Of a stretch of DNA of 14,045 bases, positions 1 to 6,051 are shown piece by piece; position 1 is the stretch's first letter, and the number at the start of each line of letters is the position of its first letter. A program made the translations under genes and the position numbers. The stretch is from Candidatus Omnitrophica bacterium UBA5776 (GTDB lineage: Bacteria > Omnitrophota > Gorgyraeia > Gygaellales > Profunditerraquicolaceae): the NCBI GenBank assembly GCA_002418595.1, contig DIEK01000001.1:1-14045 (forward strand). The letters are read 5' to 3'. The notes beneath the pieces were generated by a model that did not search any database, had not been told where the DNA came from, and worked only from the letters and a program-made list of their open reading frames with translations.

Positions 1-257
1 TGACGCCTTCCGCCGCTTTGATATTATTGACCGTGGAAGACGATATATCCTTTATATTCACGTCCCCGGCCGTGGAAATTACATTGCTTAGACCGGAATC
101 GCTTATTTCCGATACGGTTATACTCCCGGCTTCGGCGCTTAAATCCGCAAGCGTGGAACCGCTGATATTGTTCAGGCTGACGCCTTCCGCCGCTTTGATA
201 TTGTTGACCGTGGAAGACGATACTTCCTCTATATTCACATCTCCCGCCGTGGAAACG
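1..257 (-). repeat. 177-bp tandem repeat inside the giant gene
   Basis: The segment starting at 1 recurs at 178 with near identity over about 77 bp (tgacgccttccgccgctttg shared, scattered changes after it). The period is 177 bp, exactly 59 codons, so the frame is kept. The encoded unit carries STAGDVNI, SSSTVNNIKAAEGV and a diverged middle part. The array probably continues to the left of the window. The high nucleotide identity suggests recent duplication or conversion. Confidence 0.8.
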
Positions 258-2959
258 ATACCTGCCAGATCAGAGCCGGTTACCATATTTATGGTAATAC
301 TTCCGACCACAGCCTCTATGCCGCTTATCGCGCTGTCTTCCGAGTCAACTATACGTATATCCGTCCCCGCAGCCAGATCGTAAGCCGTTAAATCCTTGTT
401 GTCCTCTATATGCAGCGTTCCTCCAGCTTTTATCCTGGACAGCTTAACGTTCTCGTTTGAGCCGGCAATTATCAATCCTTTATCCGCCTGGGAATCGGTA
501 ATACTCGATCCTTCGCCAAACTCCAGGTTCTCAATCTTTGTTGTCATACCCTCTGTGGTAAGTTCGGTATCTTTCGCCAGGATCAAAGCTTTCTGGGGCG
601 TCCCCAGTTGAATACCTTTGCCTTCGGCATACTGCTGGCCCGGCGCGCCTGCTCCGGCGGCAAAGATGATCATCGGGCCATCGGCTGCTTCCGACCGGAC
701 TTCATCAAGGGACGTGATCCTAACGTGTTTCTCCGGAGCGCTGCCAGTAGCTGTGTTGGCGGTATCTCCTATAACAGCGGTAACCCGTGAACCCTCCAGC
801 TCCGCGCCTACGGGATTATCCCGAAAAGCGCTGCTTATCAAACAAAGGGACATTGACTCACAGATATATCTGGGTTCAACGACATTCTCCTGCCCGAGGC
901 CGGCATTACCCTCCTGCAGTTGCGCAAGCAGGAACTGAGCGGGTTTATAGTTTGAAGTGTGCTCCAATGCCAGTGAACATAACTCCAGGGCCTTCTCGGT
1001 CTCCCCGATCTTGCTGTATGTTTCTCCTATAAGGGTAATCAAGGAAGCATCCACCAGATTGCTTAAAGGAACGCCTTGTTCCGTATTAAAAGCCAGTTCG
1101 AACTCTTTTGCCGCTTCGGTATATTTCTCCGACGCCTTGGCATAATCACCGTTATTCTCCGCGCTCTCCGCTTCCAGGAATTTCTGGTTTCCTATGGACA
1201 TCGAATATGCCGAATACAACTGCATACTCTCCGTGCTCTTCGTAACCGTCTCGGCTTCAAGCAGTTTCCTTCCTGCGTTCAACCAGGAATATCCTTTATC
1301 CCACTCCTGACTGCCGGCTTTGCCGCCGGCAAAGCTCTGCCCTGCCTGCTTTAATACCGCGGAATAAGCCGATTCAGAACCTTTTGTCAGGCCGTCCGCA
1401 TTATTATCCGTCAGGAAGGCGCTATCTTGAGACTCCCTCCACGTTTTTACTCCGAGGTAATAGAACGCTGCTTCGTATTCCGCTTGTGTGGCGCCTTTAC
1501 CCAACACATTGCTTATATTTGCGATGGTTTGAGCGGGAATGAATAAAGTCCGACTGTTTGTATCATAAGAAGCGCTAAAGGTATCCCTTGGGGTCACCGA
1601 AGAGAAAGAAGAGAAGGAAAAACTTGGTATATTGTTGGTTACAACTATATTGAAAGAAGGGACGGTCGGCGCGGTATTCGAGAAGGCATAATCGAAAGAA
1701 GACGAAAAAGCGGAATAAACAAACGAAAAGCTTGTGGAAGGAAGCGTCCACGAACTTCCTGCCGAATAATCAGAAAAAAGACTGCTGAAGCTGCTATAAA
1801 TGCTGTTTTCCCCGGTAGAACTCAGAGAACTGGACGCGGAACTTAAATAGTAGGGCGAATAGTCGGAATAGCTGCTGACCGAATACCAGGAAGAACCCCC
1901 GGAAGGGATGGCACTGCTTGTTCCACTGCTCCTGCCTGTTGAGAAACTACTGCTTCTGGAACCGCCCCAGGATACCCCGCCGTATGACCCGCTGCTGCCT
2001 GATGACGCCTGGGCGCTGGCAGCCGCTCCCCAGCTGGCTCCCCACGATATATTGATGCTGCTGCCTTCTTTATTAAGGAAAGCCGCCAATTCCGGCAAAG
2101 ACCTCGAGATTGCCAATATTTCGCACCCTTTATTAAGGTAAGCGAAAAGAACGGAAGAATCATTGCCGATATCGGCCTTTCCGGCTGTTGTATCAATGAC
2201 GACTCTCTTACCGGTGTTGGCATCTTTAATTGTCAATAATGCGTGCCCTATATTTCTCGCTTTATCCTTAATTAATACTATTTCAGGAGTAAGGCCGAGG
2301 CCGGCGGCGGTTCTAAACAAATAAACGCTTCTATCCAAACAATCGGTAGGAATTCCTAAAGTAGCTACAATAGCCTGCCGCGCTTTTAAACTGTTCAGAT
2401 CACAGTAAAAACTATCAGAGGTAGATTGATATACGGTTGATTCCATTTTCCGCAATTCATATAGAAATGCGGCCATCTCTTGATACGGTTGATTTTCTGC
2501 TGATTTTTCAAATGATACGGTAGGCTGATGGCGGTCTTGCCGGACCGGGTTATCTATGATACGGTTAGTTCCCTGTCCTATGACCCCATTTCCGGTACTT
2601 CCCTCCAGCGGGTTCTCTGTGATACGGTTAGAGCCTTCCCCTTGATATGTAGTATCACTCTTGATACGGTTAGAGACAACAACCGCATCATAATTTACTA
2701 TTGTATTGGTTATTTCGGCGTGGGCAAAAGGAAAGAGAACAGAAGAAAAATTAGTATATATTTCATTAAATGTATCAAATAGACTTTTCTTTACAGGTGT
2801 CTGGTTTTCTTGGGATGAAGGAATATTACGGTTGGCGGTAACAGCCGGGGGCAGAATAAAATCCGTTCTGGCGGCCCAGGTAACTTCTGAGAAAGCGAAG
2901 ATACCGGCGACTGCCAAAGCGACAGCTTTAAGCCAGAGTTTCCCCCTCCAACTACTCAT
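1..2959 (-). CDS. Giant secreted protein with transglutaminase-like core, TPR-like region and beta repeats (partial, C-terminus outside window)
   Basis: One open frame of 986 codons runs without a stop from ATG at 2959 to the left edge; the gene is incomplete at its 3' end. The start follows a G-rich ribosome site (GGGGGAG). Residues 1-29 form a signal peptide ending TWA. Residues about 90-178 are built around a repeated DNA element (SNRI, TNRI, TVS, PYQ). Residues about 195-260 look like a transglutaminase-like/cysteine-peptidase core: Cys207 in PTDCLDRSVYLF, His239 in IGHALL, Asp256 in VVIDTTAG, with family-like spacing. Residues about 300-450 are Ser/Tyr/Phe-rich and low in complexity. Residues about 550-682 look like TPR helices (NNGDYAKASEKYTEAAKEF; YSKIGETEKALELCSLALEH). 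From about 760 come short beta repeats (STAGDVNI, STVNNIKAAEGV), as in filamentous-haemagglutinin-type solenoids. It is probably exported and surface-associated. Its partner and substrate are unknown. Confidence 0.85.
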   Translation of the reverse strand, partial: MSSWRGKLWLKAVALAVAGIFAFSEVTWAARTDFILPPAVTANRNIPSSQENQTPVKKSLFDTFNEIYTNFSSVLFPFAHAEITNTIVNYDAVVVSNRIKSDTTYQGEGSNRITENPLEGSTGNGVIGQGTNRIIDNPVRQDRHQPTVSFEKSAENQPYQEMAAFLYELRKMESTVYQSTSDSFYCDLNSLKARQAIVATLGIPTDCLDRSVYLFRTAAGLGLTPEIVLIKDKARNIGHALLTIKDANTGKRVVIDTTAGKADIGNDSSVLFAYLNKGCEILAISRSLPELAAFLNKEGSSINISWGASWGAAASAQASSGSSGSYGGVSWGGSRSSSFSTGRSSGTSSAIPSGGSSWYSVSSYSDYSPYYLSSASSSLSSTGENSIYSSFSSLFSDYSAGSSWTLPSTSFSFVYSAFSSSFDYAFSNTAPTVPSFNIVVTNNIPSFSFSSFSSVTPRDTFSASYDTNSRTLFIPAQTIANISNVLGKGATQAEYEAAFYYLGVKTWRESQDSAFLTDNNADGLTKGSESAYSAVLKQAGQSFAGGKAGSQEWDKGYSWLNAGRKLLEAETVTKSTESMQLYSAYSMSIGNQKFLEAESAENNGDYAKASEKYTEAAKEFELAFNTEQGVPLSNLVDASLITLIGETYSKIGETEKALELCSLALEHTSNYKPAQFLLAQLQEGNAGLGQENVVEPRYICESMSLCLISSAFRDNPVGAELEGSRVTAVIGDTANTATGSAPEKHVRITSLDEVRSEAADGPMIIFAAGAGAPGQQYAEGKGIQLGTPQKALILAKDTELTTEGMTTKIENLEFGEGSSITDSQADKGLIIAGSNENVKLSRIKAGGTLHIEDNKDLTAYDLAAGTDIRIVDSEDSAISGIEAVVGSITINMVTGSDLAGIVSTAGDVNIEEVSSSTVNNIKAAEGVSLNNISGSTLADLSAEAGSITVSEISDSGLSNVISTAGDVNIKDISSSTVNNIKAAEGV
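2428..2690. repeat. Cluster of TGATACGGTT short repeats within the coding region
   Basis: Exact TGATACGGTT lies at 2481, 2557, 2620 and 2662. Near copies are at 2428 (two extra bases) and 2513 (last base A), and there is an inverted near copy at 2681-2690 (AACCGCATCA). The copy at 2662 and the inverted one at 2681 can form a hairpin. Two more exact copies, inverted, lie at 3625-3634 and 3722-3731. Within the giant gene the element is read in three frames (NRI, TVS, PYQ), so conservation is at DNA level rather than protein level. Function is unknown. Confidence 0.8.
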
Positions 2960-2963
2960 TTCT

Positions 2964-3002
2964 CCCCCTACACACCCTTGTGACACACCCTTAAAACACC
3001 CC
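2964..3002 (-). other. G-rich segment with repeated GGGTGT over the ribosome site
   Basis: On the minus strand four G runs (3002-2999, 2990-2988, 2977-2975, 2968-2964) are separated by loops of 8, 10 and 6 bases, and GGGTGT occurs three times. The last run is the ribosome binding site itself. The runs could form a loose RNA quadruplex that masks translation, but two of the loops are longer than the usual limit of 7. This is only a structural possibility. Confidence 0.4.
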
Positions 3003-3010
3003 TAATTACC

Positions 3011-3043
3011 AAAAAGACCGAGCTTTTGATGCAAAGCCCGGTC
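3011..3043 (-). terminator. Intrinsic terminator in leader A
   Basis: On the minus strand GACCGGGCTTT (3043-3033) pairs with AAAGCTCGGTC (3026-3016) over 11 bp with one G-U pair. A run of five T (3015-3011) follows. It lies about 50 bases before the start codon at 2959, between promoter and gene, which is the position of an attenuator. Confidence 0.8.
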
Positions 3044-3168
3044 CCTAAAAGAGAAGGTAATCCTTTCTTGGATCCGTGGCTTTCCTATTCTAAGCTTTTA
3101 GAATAGACTTACTTAGATGTAAGTTTACTGCAAAACGATTAAAAAATGTTTTGAAAAACTTTCATCTA
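3011..3168 (-). ncRNA. Structured leader A: candidate riboswitch/attenuator upstream of the giant gene
   Basis: Reading the minus strand 5' to 3', a long hairpin (3168-3114; TAGATG with CATCTA, plus inner CAAAAC with GTTTTG) opens the RNA. Then come a P1 arm (3112-3105), a 9-bp hairpin (3106-3085), a core AAAGCCACGGATCC (3083-3070), a P1' strand AAAGGATTACC (3066-3056) and a terminator (3043-3011). The core AAAGCC(A)CGG can pair over 9 bp, with one bulged A, to the terminator's 5' arm CCGGGCTTT (3041-3033). That would be an antiterminator mutually exclusive with the terminator. The same core, order and alternative pairing recur in the leader at 5872-6035. I do not recognise the class. AAAGCCACGG resembles a segment of GEMM (c-di-GMP-I) RNAs, but I cannot find the rest of that motif. 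Confidence 0.6.
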
Positions 3169-3173
3169 CCTAA

Positions 3174-3202
3174 ATTATAATGTCCGACAGGCACGTTGTC
3201 AA
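3174..3202 (-). promoter_or_regulatory. Consensus sigma-70-type promoter for the giant secreted protein gene
   Basis: On the minus strand a perfect TTGACA (3202-3197) and a perfect TATAAT (3179-3174) are separated by exactly 17 bases. The start of transcription would fall near 3167, leaving a leader of about 208 bases before the ATG at 2959. The promoter sits just downstream of the stop codon of the small zinc protein gene on the same strand. Confidence 0.85.
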
Positions 3203-3228
3203 GAAAAGAATCTTACTTTTGTTTCGGC

Positions 3229-3552
3229 TTACACTACAGGCTGGGTATTATTAGGATGACGGTATTTACGCATATATTCACGCATATACTCCCGTCGCTG
3301 GGGGGCATGGTTCTTCGCGTATTCACGCAGGTAGTCGCGGTGGGCAAGTCTCCATAATTTAACGTATCTATAGCGGTTTTCCTGCCATACCTGGTCCTGG
3401 CCATGACAGCGAAAATAATCCGGATTCCGTTCCCTCCACGCCCGTTCATTCATAAGCTGCCTGAGATGCTGGCACTCCGGAGAAGAACAGGTCTGTTGAG
3501 AGCGATTGTATTTACTCGGAGAAAACTCACTATTGCATATTTTACATCTCAT
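3229..3552 (-). CDS. Small four-cysteine zinc-binding protein, unknown function
   Basis: The product is 107 residues if started at ATG 3552, giving MRCKICNSEFSPSKY. An upstream TTG at 3588 is open, but it is the first base of the predicted -35 box, so it is rejected as a start. Cysteines are at 3, 6, 22 and 27 (CxxC-x15-CxxxxC), a likely zinc knuckle. The remainder is rich in Arg, Tyr and Trp, with short helical repeats such as REYMREYMRKYR and WRERNPDYF, so it is strongly basic and nucleic-acid-like. I recall similar small proteins from Omnitrophota and Planctomycetes, with no known function. No ribosome site precedes the ATG. The gene is transcribed away from the TonB-TolC gene. Confidence 0.75.
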   Translation of the reverse strand: MRCKICNSEFSPSKYNRSQQTCSSPECQHLRQLMNERAWRERNPDYFRCHGQDQVWQENRYRYVKLWRLAHRDYLREYAKNHAPQRREYMREYMRKYRHPNNTQPVV

Positions 3553-3559
3553 AGAAAAA

Positions 3560-3588
3560 AATATAACACACAAACGGACGGCTGTCAA
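3560..3588 (-). promoter_or_regulatory. Consensus promoter predicting a leaderless mRNA for the small zinc protein
   Basis: On the minus strand TTGACA (3588-3583) and TATATT (3565-3560) are separated by exactly 17 bases. Only 7 bases lie between the -10 box and the A of the ATG at 3552, so transcription should begin at or next to the start codon. This agrees with the lack of a Shine-Dalgarno sequence. Confidence 0.7.
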
Positions 3589-3624
3589 GACGACCGGGAA
3601 GGCCTACCCTTGTTTAATATCGTC

Positions 3625-3634
3625 AACCGTATCA
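3625..3634 (-). repeat. TGATACGGTT element between divergent promoters
   Basis: This is an exact inverted copy (AACCGTATCA on the plus strand) of the element clustered at 2428-2690. It lies between the two -35 boxes (3588 minus, 3654 plus), where an operator for either gene could sit. Its wider flank TCAACCGTATCATA is shared with the copy at 3722. Confidence 0.65.
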
Positions 3635-3653
3635 TAAGTATTGTAGAAAAGTC

Positions 3654-3682
3654 TTGACAAGAATATTTGGGTATAATATACT
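3654..3682 (+). promoter_or_regulatory. Promoter of the TonB-TolC fusion gene
   Basis: TTGACA (3654-3659) and TATACT (3677-3682) are separated by 17 bases. A TATAAT at 3672-3677 is also present, but its spacer of 12 is too short. The start of transcription should be near 3689, only about 12 bases before the ATG at 3701. Confidence 0.7.
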
Positions 3683-3700
3683 TTTAATCAAACATATGAT

Positions 3701-5605
3701 ATGCTTACAGCGCGCCAAATCAACCGTATCATATCTCAAAATCTTATGCGCCGGAAACCGCTGATACACTTATTGGCGTTTTTTGTTCTGGCCTGCGGAC
3801 TGCCTGCCGTATTCGGCAATATAGAGCCCAATTCCGCCTATTTGACCCTTCTGCAGGAAAAGATATACTCCCAACTTATTTATCCCCCGAAAGCGGCTGT
3901 GCAGAATCTGGAAGGGATCGTCAAGATCAAACTTCTTTTGTCAAATGACGGCAGGATCAAAAACATAGATATTGCCCAATCTTCAGGATATCCTTTACTG
4001 GATGCCGCCGCGATCTTAAGCGCGCGCAACGCCAGCCCTTTGCCTATCCCGCAGGGATACAACAACAGCAAAGATCTCCAGGTCATTGTTCCAATAACGT
4101 ACAAGAATTCTACCGCTGTTCAGGACCTTAGCCGGAATATAAATGTTTCTTCGGAAATCGGTTTACCGCCCGGCCTGCCTTTCAACAGAAACCAAACGGC
4201 CCCTGCGCAGCCGCGGGTAAAGCCGCCGTCATCCCTCCCGACAACGAAAACCGCCGGTTCGGCTGCCGGGCCAAAAGCTCTGCAGAAACCTGTGACCCAG
4301 GAAACGGAAGACGAAATAAACCGTTTTATGAACATAGCGGTAAAGAACAACGAACCCTCCCAGGTAGCCAGGGAAGAAATAGAATTGGCGCAGATAAAAG
4401 TCATGGAGGCGGTAAGGAATATTTATCCTGCCATAAAGATACTCGGATACAATACCACCGGTGAAGTTTATAAAGTGGAATACGAAGAACGGGAAGCCAA
4501 AGTTCAGCTCGATCAACCCATATATTACGGTGACCGGCTCAGGAATACCTACCTGCAAGCCAAGACCAACTTGGACATTACCAAGAAAAATTATGACCGC
4601 CTGCGCATAGATACGATGAATAAAACGGAGACCGCTTTCTACAACCTCGTGGCGGCAAGAATGAACCTCGCCGCCAAAGACGCCATTAAAGAAGAGGCCA
4701 ACGAGATAGTGGACCAGGTCCAGAAGCTGTTCGACGCCGGGATGATAATCCCGCTTGAGCTCACCAGCGTCAAGAACTGGTATAACCAGATAATATTCCA
4801 GATGAACGGTATCAAGCAGGACTTGTTCATGGCCGAACTGACCTTCAAGCAGGTCCTTAACGCCCAAGACAATCCTTTTATAAGCACCGACGAACTGGAA
4901 GCCAAGCGCCTGGATCTCAAACTCGAAGACTGCATTAAAGCCGGTTTACAGCACCGGCCGGAGCTGGCTTTGAGCGATTTAATGATAAAATTCCAGGAAT
5001 ACGGACAGCGCATAGAAAAAGGCAAGAATTCCTTTACCGTTGATCTAAGCGGTTCATACGGTTATTATGAAGGCGCCTACAAAACCGAGCCGATGAGGGA
5101 CGCGAATAACTGGTATGTGGGGCTTAAAGTCAGTAAACCCTGGGGGGCAAGCACAGTCAACAGCTCGATCACATCCGAATCCAGCCAGCCGAGATTCGGA
5201 CAGACCTCGCCCACGAAATCCACCACCGGGAACTTCGAGCTCAACGTTATGGATAATATACGGCGCATTTACGACAGGAAAAAGTCGGATATAGACCTTC
5301 ACCGCTCCATCAGCGATAAAGACCAAACAGTAAAAACCATAACCTTCGAGGTCCAGGACGCTTTCCTTAATTACCAGAAGGCGCTGCTTCAATTGAATGC
5401 CACAGAGACGGAGATGGAATTCCGCAGAAAAGAGGCGGAATTGATAAAAATACGCTCCCGGGTCGCCGAAGTGGCCCTTTCCAACTCAATGGAGTCGCTC
5501 TACAACCTTTGCGACGCCCAAACCAAGTATTTCCAGGCTCTTGCCAATTATCATATATCCCTGGCTAACTTGAAAAAAGCCTGCGGTTACGGAATAAGGA
5601 TCTGA
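3701..5605 (+). CDS. TonB C-terminal domain fused to a TolC-type outer-membrane efflux protein
   Basis: The product is 634 residues. An N-terminal lipoprotein-like signal (MRRKPLIHLLAFFVLAC, lipobox Cys32) follows an optional 15-residue prefix. ATG 3746 gives a more normal signal peptide, and neither start has a ribosome site. Residues about 55-135 match a TonB C-terminal domain: YPPKAAVQNLEGIVKI, SNDGRIKNIDIAQSSG, LLDAAAI and PLPIP. Residues 136-200 are a Pro/Thr-rich linker. Residues about 205-634 fit the outer-membrane factor fold: two long alpha-helical hairpins (for example EIELAQIKVMEAV, TAFYNLVAARMNLAAKD, YFQALANYHISLANLKKACG) around beta segments. As a TolC-like channel it would span periplasm and outer membrane; the role of the fused TonB domain is not known. 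The RND gene at 10066 is a possible partner. Confidence 0.85.
   Translation: MLTARQINRIISQNLMRRKPLIHLLAFFVLACGLPAVFGNIEPNSAYLTLLQEKIYSQLIYPPKAAVQNLEGIVKIKLLLSNDGRIKNIDIAQSSGYPLLDAAAILSARNASPLPIPQGYNNSKDLQVIVPITYKNSTAVQDLSRNINVSSEIGLPPGLPFNRNQTAPAQPRVKPPSSLPTTKTAGSAAGPKALQKPVTQETEDEINRFMNIAVKNNEPSQVAREEIELAQIKVMEAVRNIYPAIKILGYNTTGEVYKVEYEEREAKVQLDQPIYYGDRLRNTYLQAKTNLDITKKNYDRLRIDTMNKTETAFYNLVAARMNLAAKDAIKEEANEIVDQVQKLFDAGMIIPLELTSVKNWYNQIIFQMNGIKQDLFMAELTFKQVLNAQDNPFISTDELEAKRLDLKLEDCIKAGLQHRPELALSDLMIKFQEYGQRIEKGKNSFTVDLSGSYGYYEGAYKTEPMRDANNWYVGLKVSKPWGASTVNSSITSESSQPRFGQTSPTKSTTGNFELNVMDNIRRIYDRKKSDIDLHRSISDKDQTVKTITFEVQDAFLNYQKALLQLNATETEMEFRRKEAELIKIRSRVAEVALSNSMESLYNLCDAQTKYFQALANYHISLANLKKACGYGIRI
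3722..3731 (-). repeat. TGATACGGTT element at the start of the TonB-TolC gene
   Basis: Inverted exact copy with the same extended flank as the copy 97 bp upstream. Together the two copies bracket the promoter at 3654-3682. If translation begins at 3701 this copy encodes NRI inside the first 15 residues; if it begins at 3746 it lies in the untranslated leader. Confidence 0.65.
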
Positions 5606-5829
5606 GCGCCCTCGCGCTTCGCTCTCTTACCTATATATAGATAACCCTCGCTTGTTCTCCCTTCCTGCGCAAAGAAAAAGCTAACCGATAAACAAAATAG
5701 GTTATGAATTTTTAGTTTAAGCATTATTAGGAGACAAACACTTTAACGTTGTTGCTGTAACCTTCTGCCCGTTCAGATATTACGTATAACCTGATTCCTG
5801 TAAACTAAAACAATAGCTATCAAAAAGAC
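5606..5829. other. Non-coding gap after the TonB-TolC gene
   Basis: No credible gene is seen. Just after the stop, AGCGC and GCGCT (5609-5622) make a small hairpin followed by a T/C-rich stretch, a weak candidate terminator. A perfect 10-bp inverted repeat (TTTTAGTTTA at 5710-5719, TAAACTAAAA at 5801-5810) encloses 81 bases with no further recognisable structure. Confidence 0.4.
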
Positions 5830-5858
5830 TTGCAATTCCTGTAGAAATAGTGTATATT
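5830..5858 (+). promoter_or_regulatory. Promoter of the beta-repeat operon
   Basis: TTGCAA (5830-5835) and TATATT (5853-5858) are separated by 17 bases. Transcription would start near 5865, giving a leader of about 187 bases before the ATG at 6052, similar in length to the leader of the giant gene on the other strand. Confidence 0.65.
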
Positions 5859-5871
5859 TTATGTGTTAGTT

Positions 5872-6035
5872 AATACTTTTGAAAAGTATTGATTATCCTT
5901 CGATATGTCCGGCGTATCCCCTACACCGGACAGTAGCCACGGATCGCAAAGGATAACGTATGAGCAATGCGTTATTCATTGATTTTGTCGTCCGGGTTAC
6001 CTTGAGAAGGAAAAAGGTAAAACCCGGATTTTTTT
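5872..6035 (+). ncRNA. Structured leader B: second copy of the candidate riboswitch/attenuator
   Basis: A 5' hairpin (AATACTTTT/AAAAGTATT, 5872-5890) is followed by P1 TTATCCTT (5893-5900), P2 TGTCCGG/CCGGACA (5906-5932), a core AGCCACGGATC (5935-5945) and P1' AAGGATAA (5949-5956). A small hairpin AACGTAT/ATGCGTT and a terminator (5991-6035) come next. The core TAGCC(A)CGGA (5934-5943) can pair with TCCGGGTTA (5991-5999), the terminator's 5' arm, leaving one bulged A, exactly as in the leader at 3011-3168. P1' can instead pair with GTTACCTT (5996-6003). The leader therefore has mutually exclusive terminator and antiterminator forms. Class not recognised; ligand unknown. Confidence 0.6.
5991..6035 (+). 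terminator. Intrinsic terminator in leader B
   Basis: TCCGGGTT (5991-5998) pairs with AACCCGGA (6021-6028), and ACCTT (5999-6003) pairs with AAGGT (6014-6018), with two bulged A. A run of seven T (6029-6035) follows. It ends only 16 bases before the start codon at 6052, so it must be read through or melted for the operon to be expressed. Confidence 0.8.
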
Positions 6036-6051
6036 GGGGAAAGGTAAAGAT

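Noticed and set aside
111..120. GATACGGTTA at 111 as a further copy of the dispersed repeat
   Set aside because: It lacks the leading T and lies in a diverged part of the 177-bp repeat; it is likely a chance match.
18..1354. Several overlapping plus-strand open frames of 60-120 codons
   Set aside because: They lie antisense to the continuous 986-codon minus-strand frame, have no ribosome sites, and mirror its repeats; they are shadows.
1843..2223. Minus-strand frame of 126 codons in another frame of the giant gene
   Set aside because: It overlaps the Ser-rich and transglutaminase-like coding region of the longer frame that has signal peptide, promoter and ribosome site.
3589..3657. Plus-strand frame 3403-3657 as a separate gene
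   Set aside because: It is antisense to the zinc protein gene and runs through both divergent promoters, ending in the -35 box.
5710..5810. 10-bp inverted repeat as ends of a small mobile element
   Set aside because: There is no flanking target duplication or coding content, and nearby AGGTTAT/ATAACCT arms are not in a nested order.
5872..6035. Leader B as a standard GEMM (c-di-GMP-I) riboswitch
   Set aside because: AGCCACGG and CCGGGTTACC resemble GEMM pieces, but the GGCAAACC arm with GNRA hairpin and the ACGCAAAG joint are not found; a covariance search would decide.
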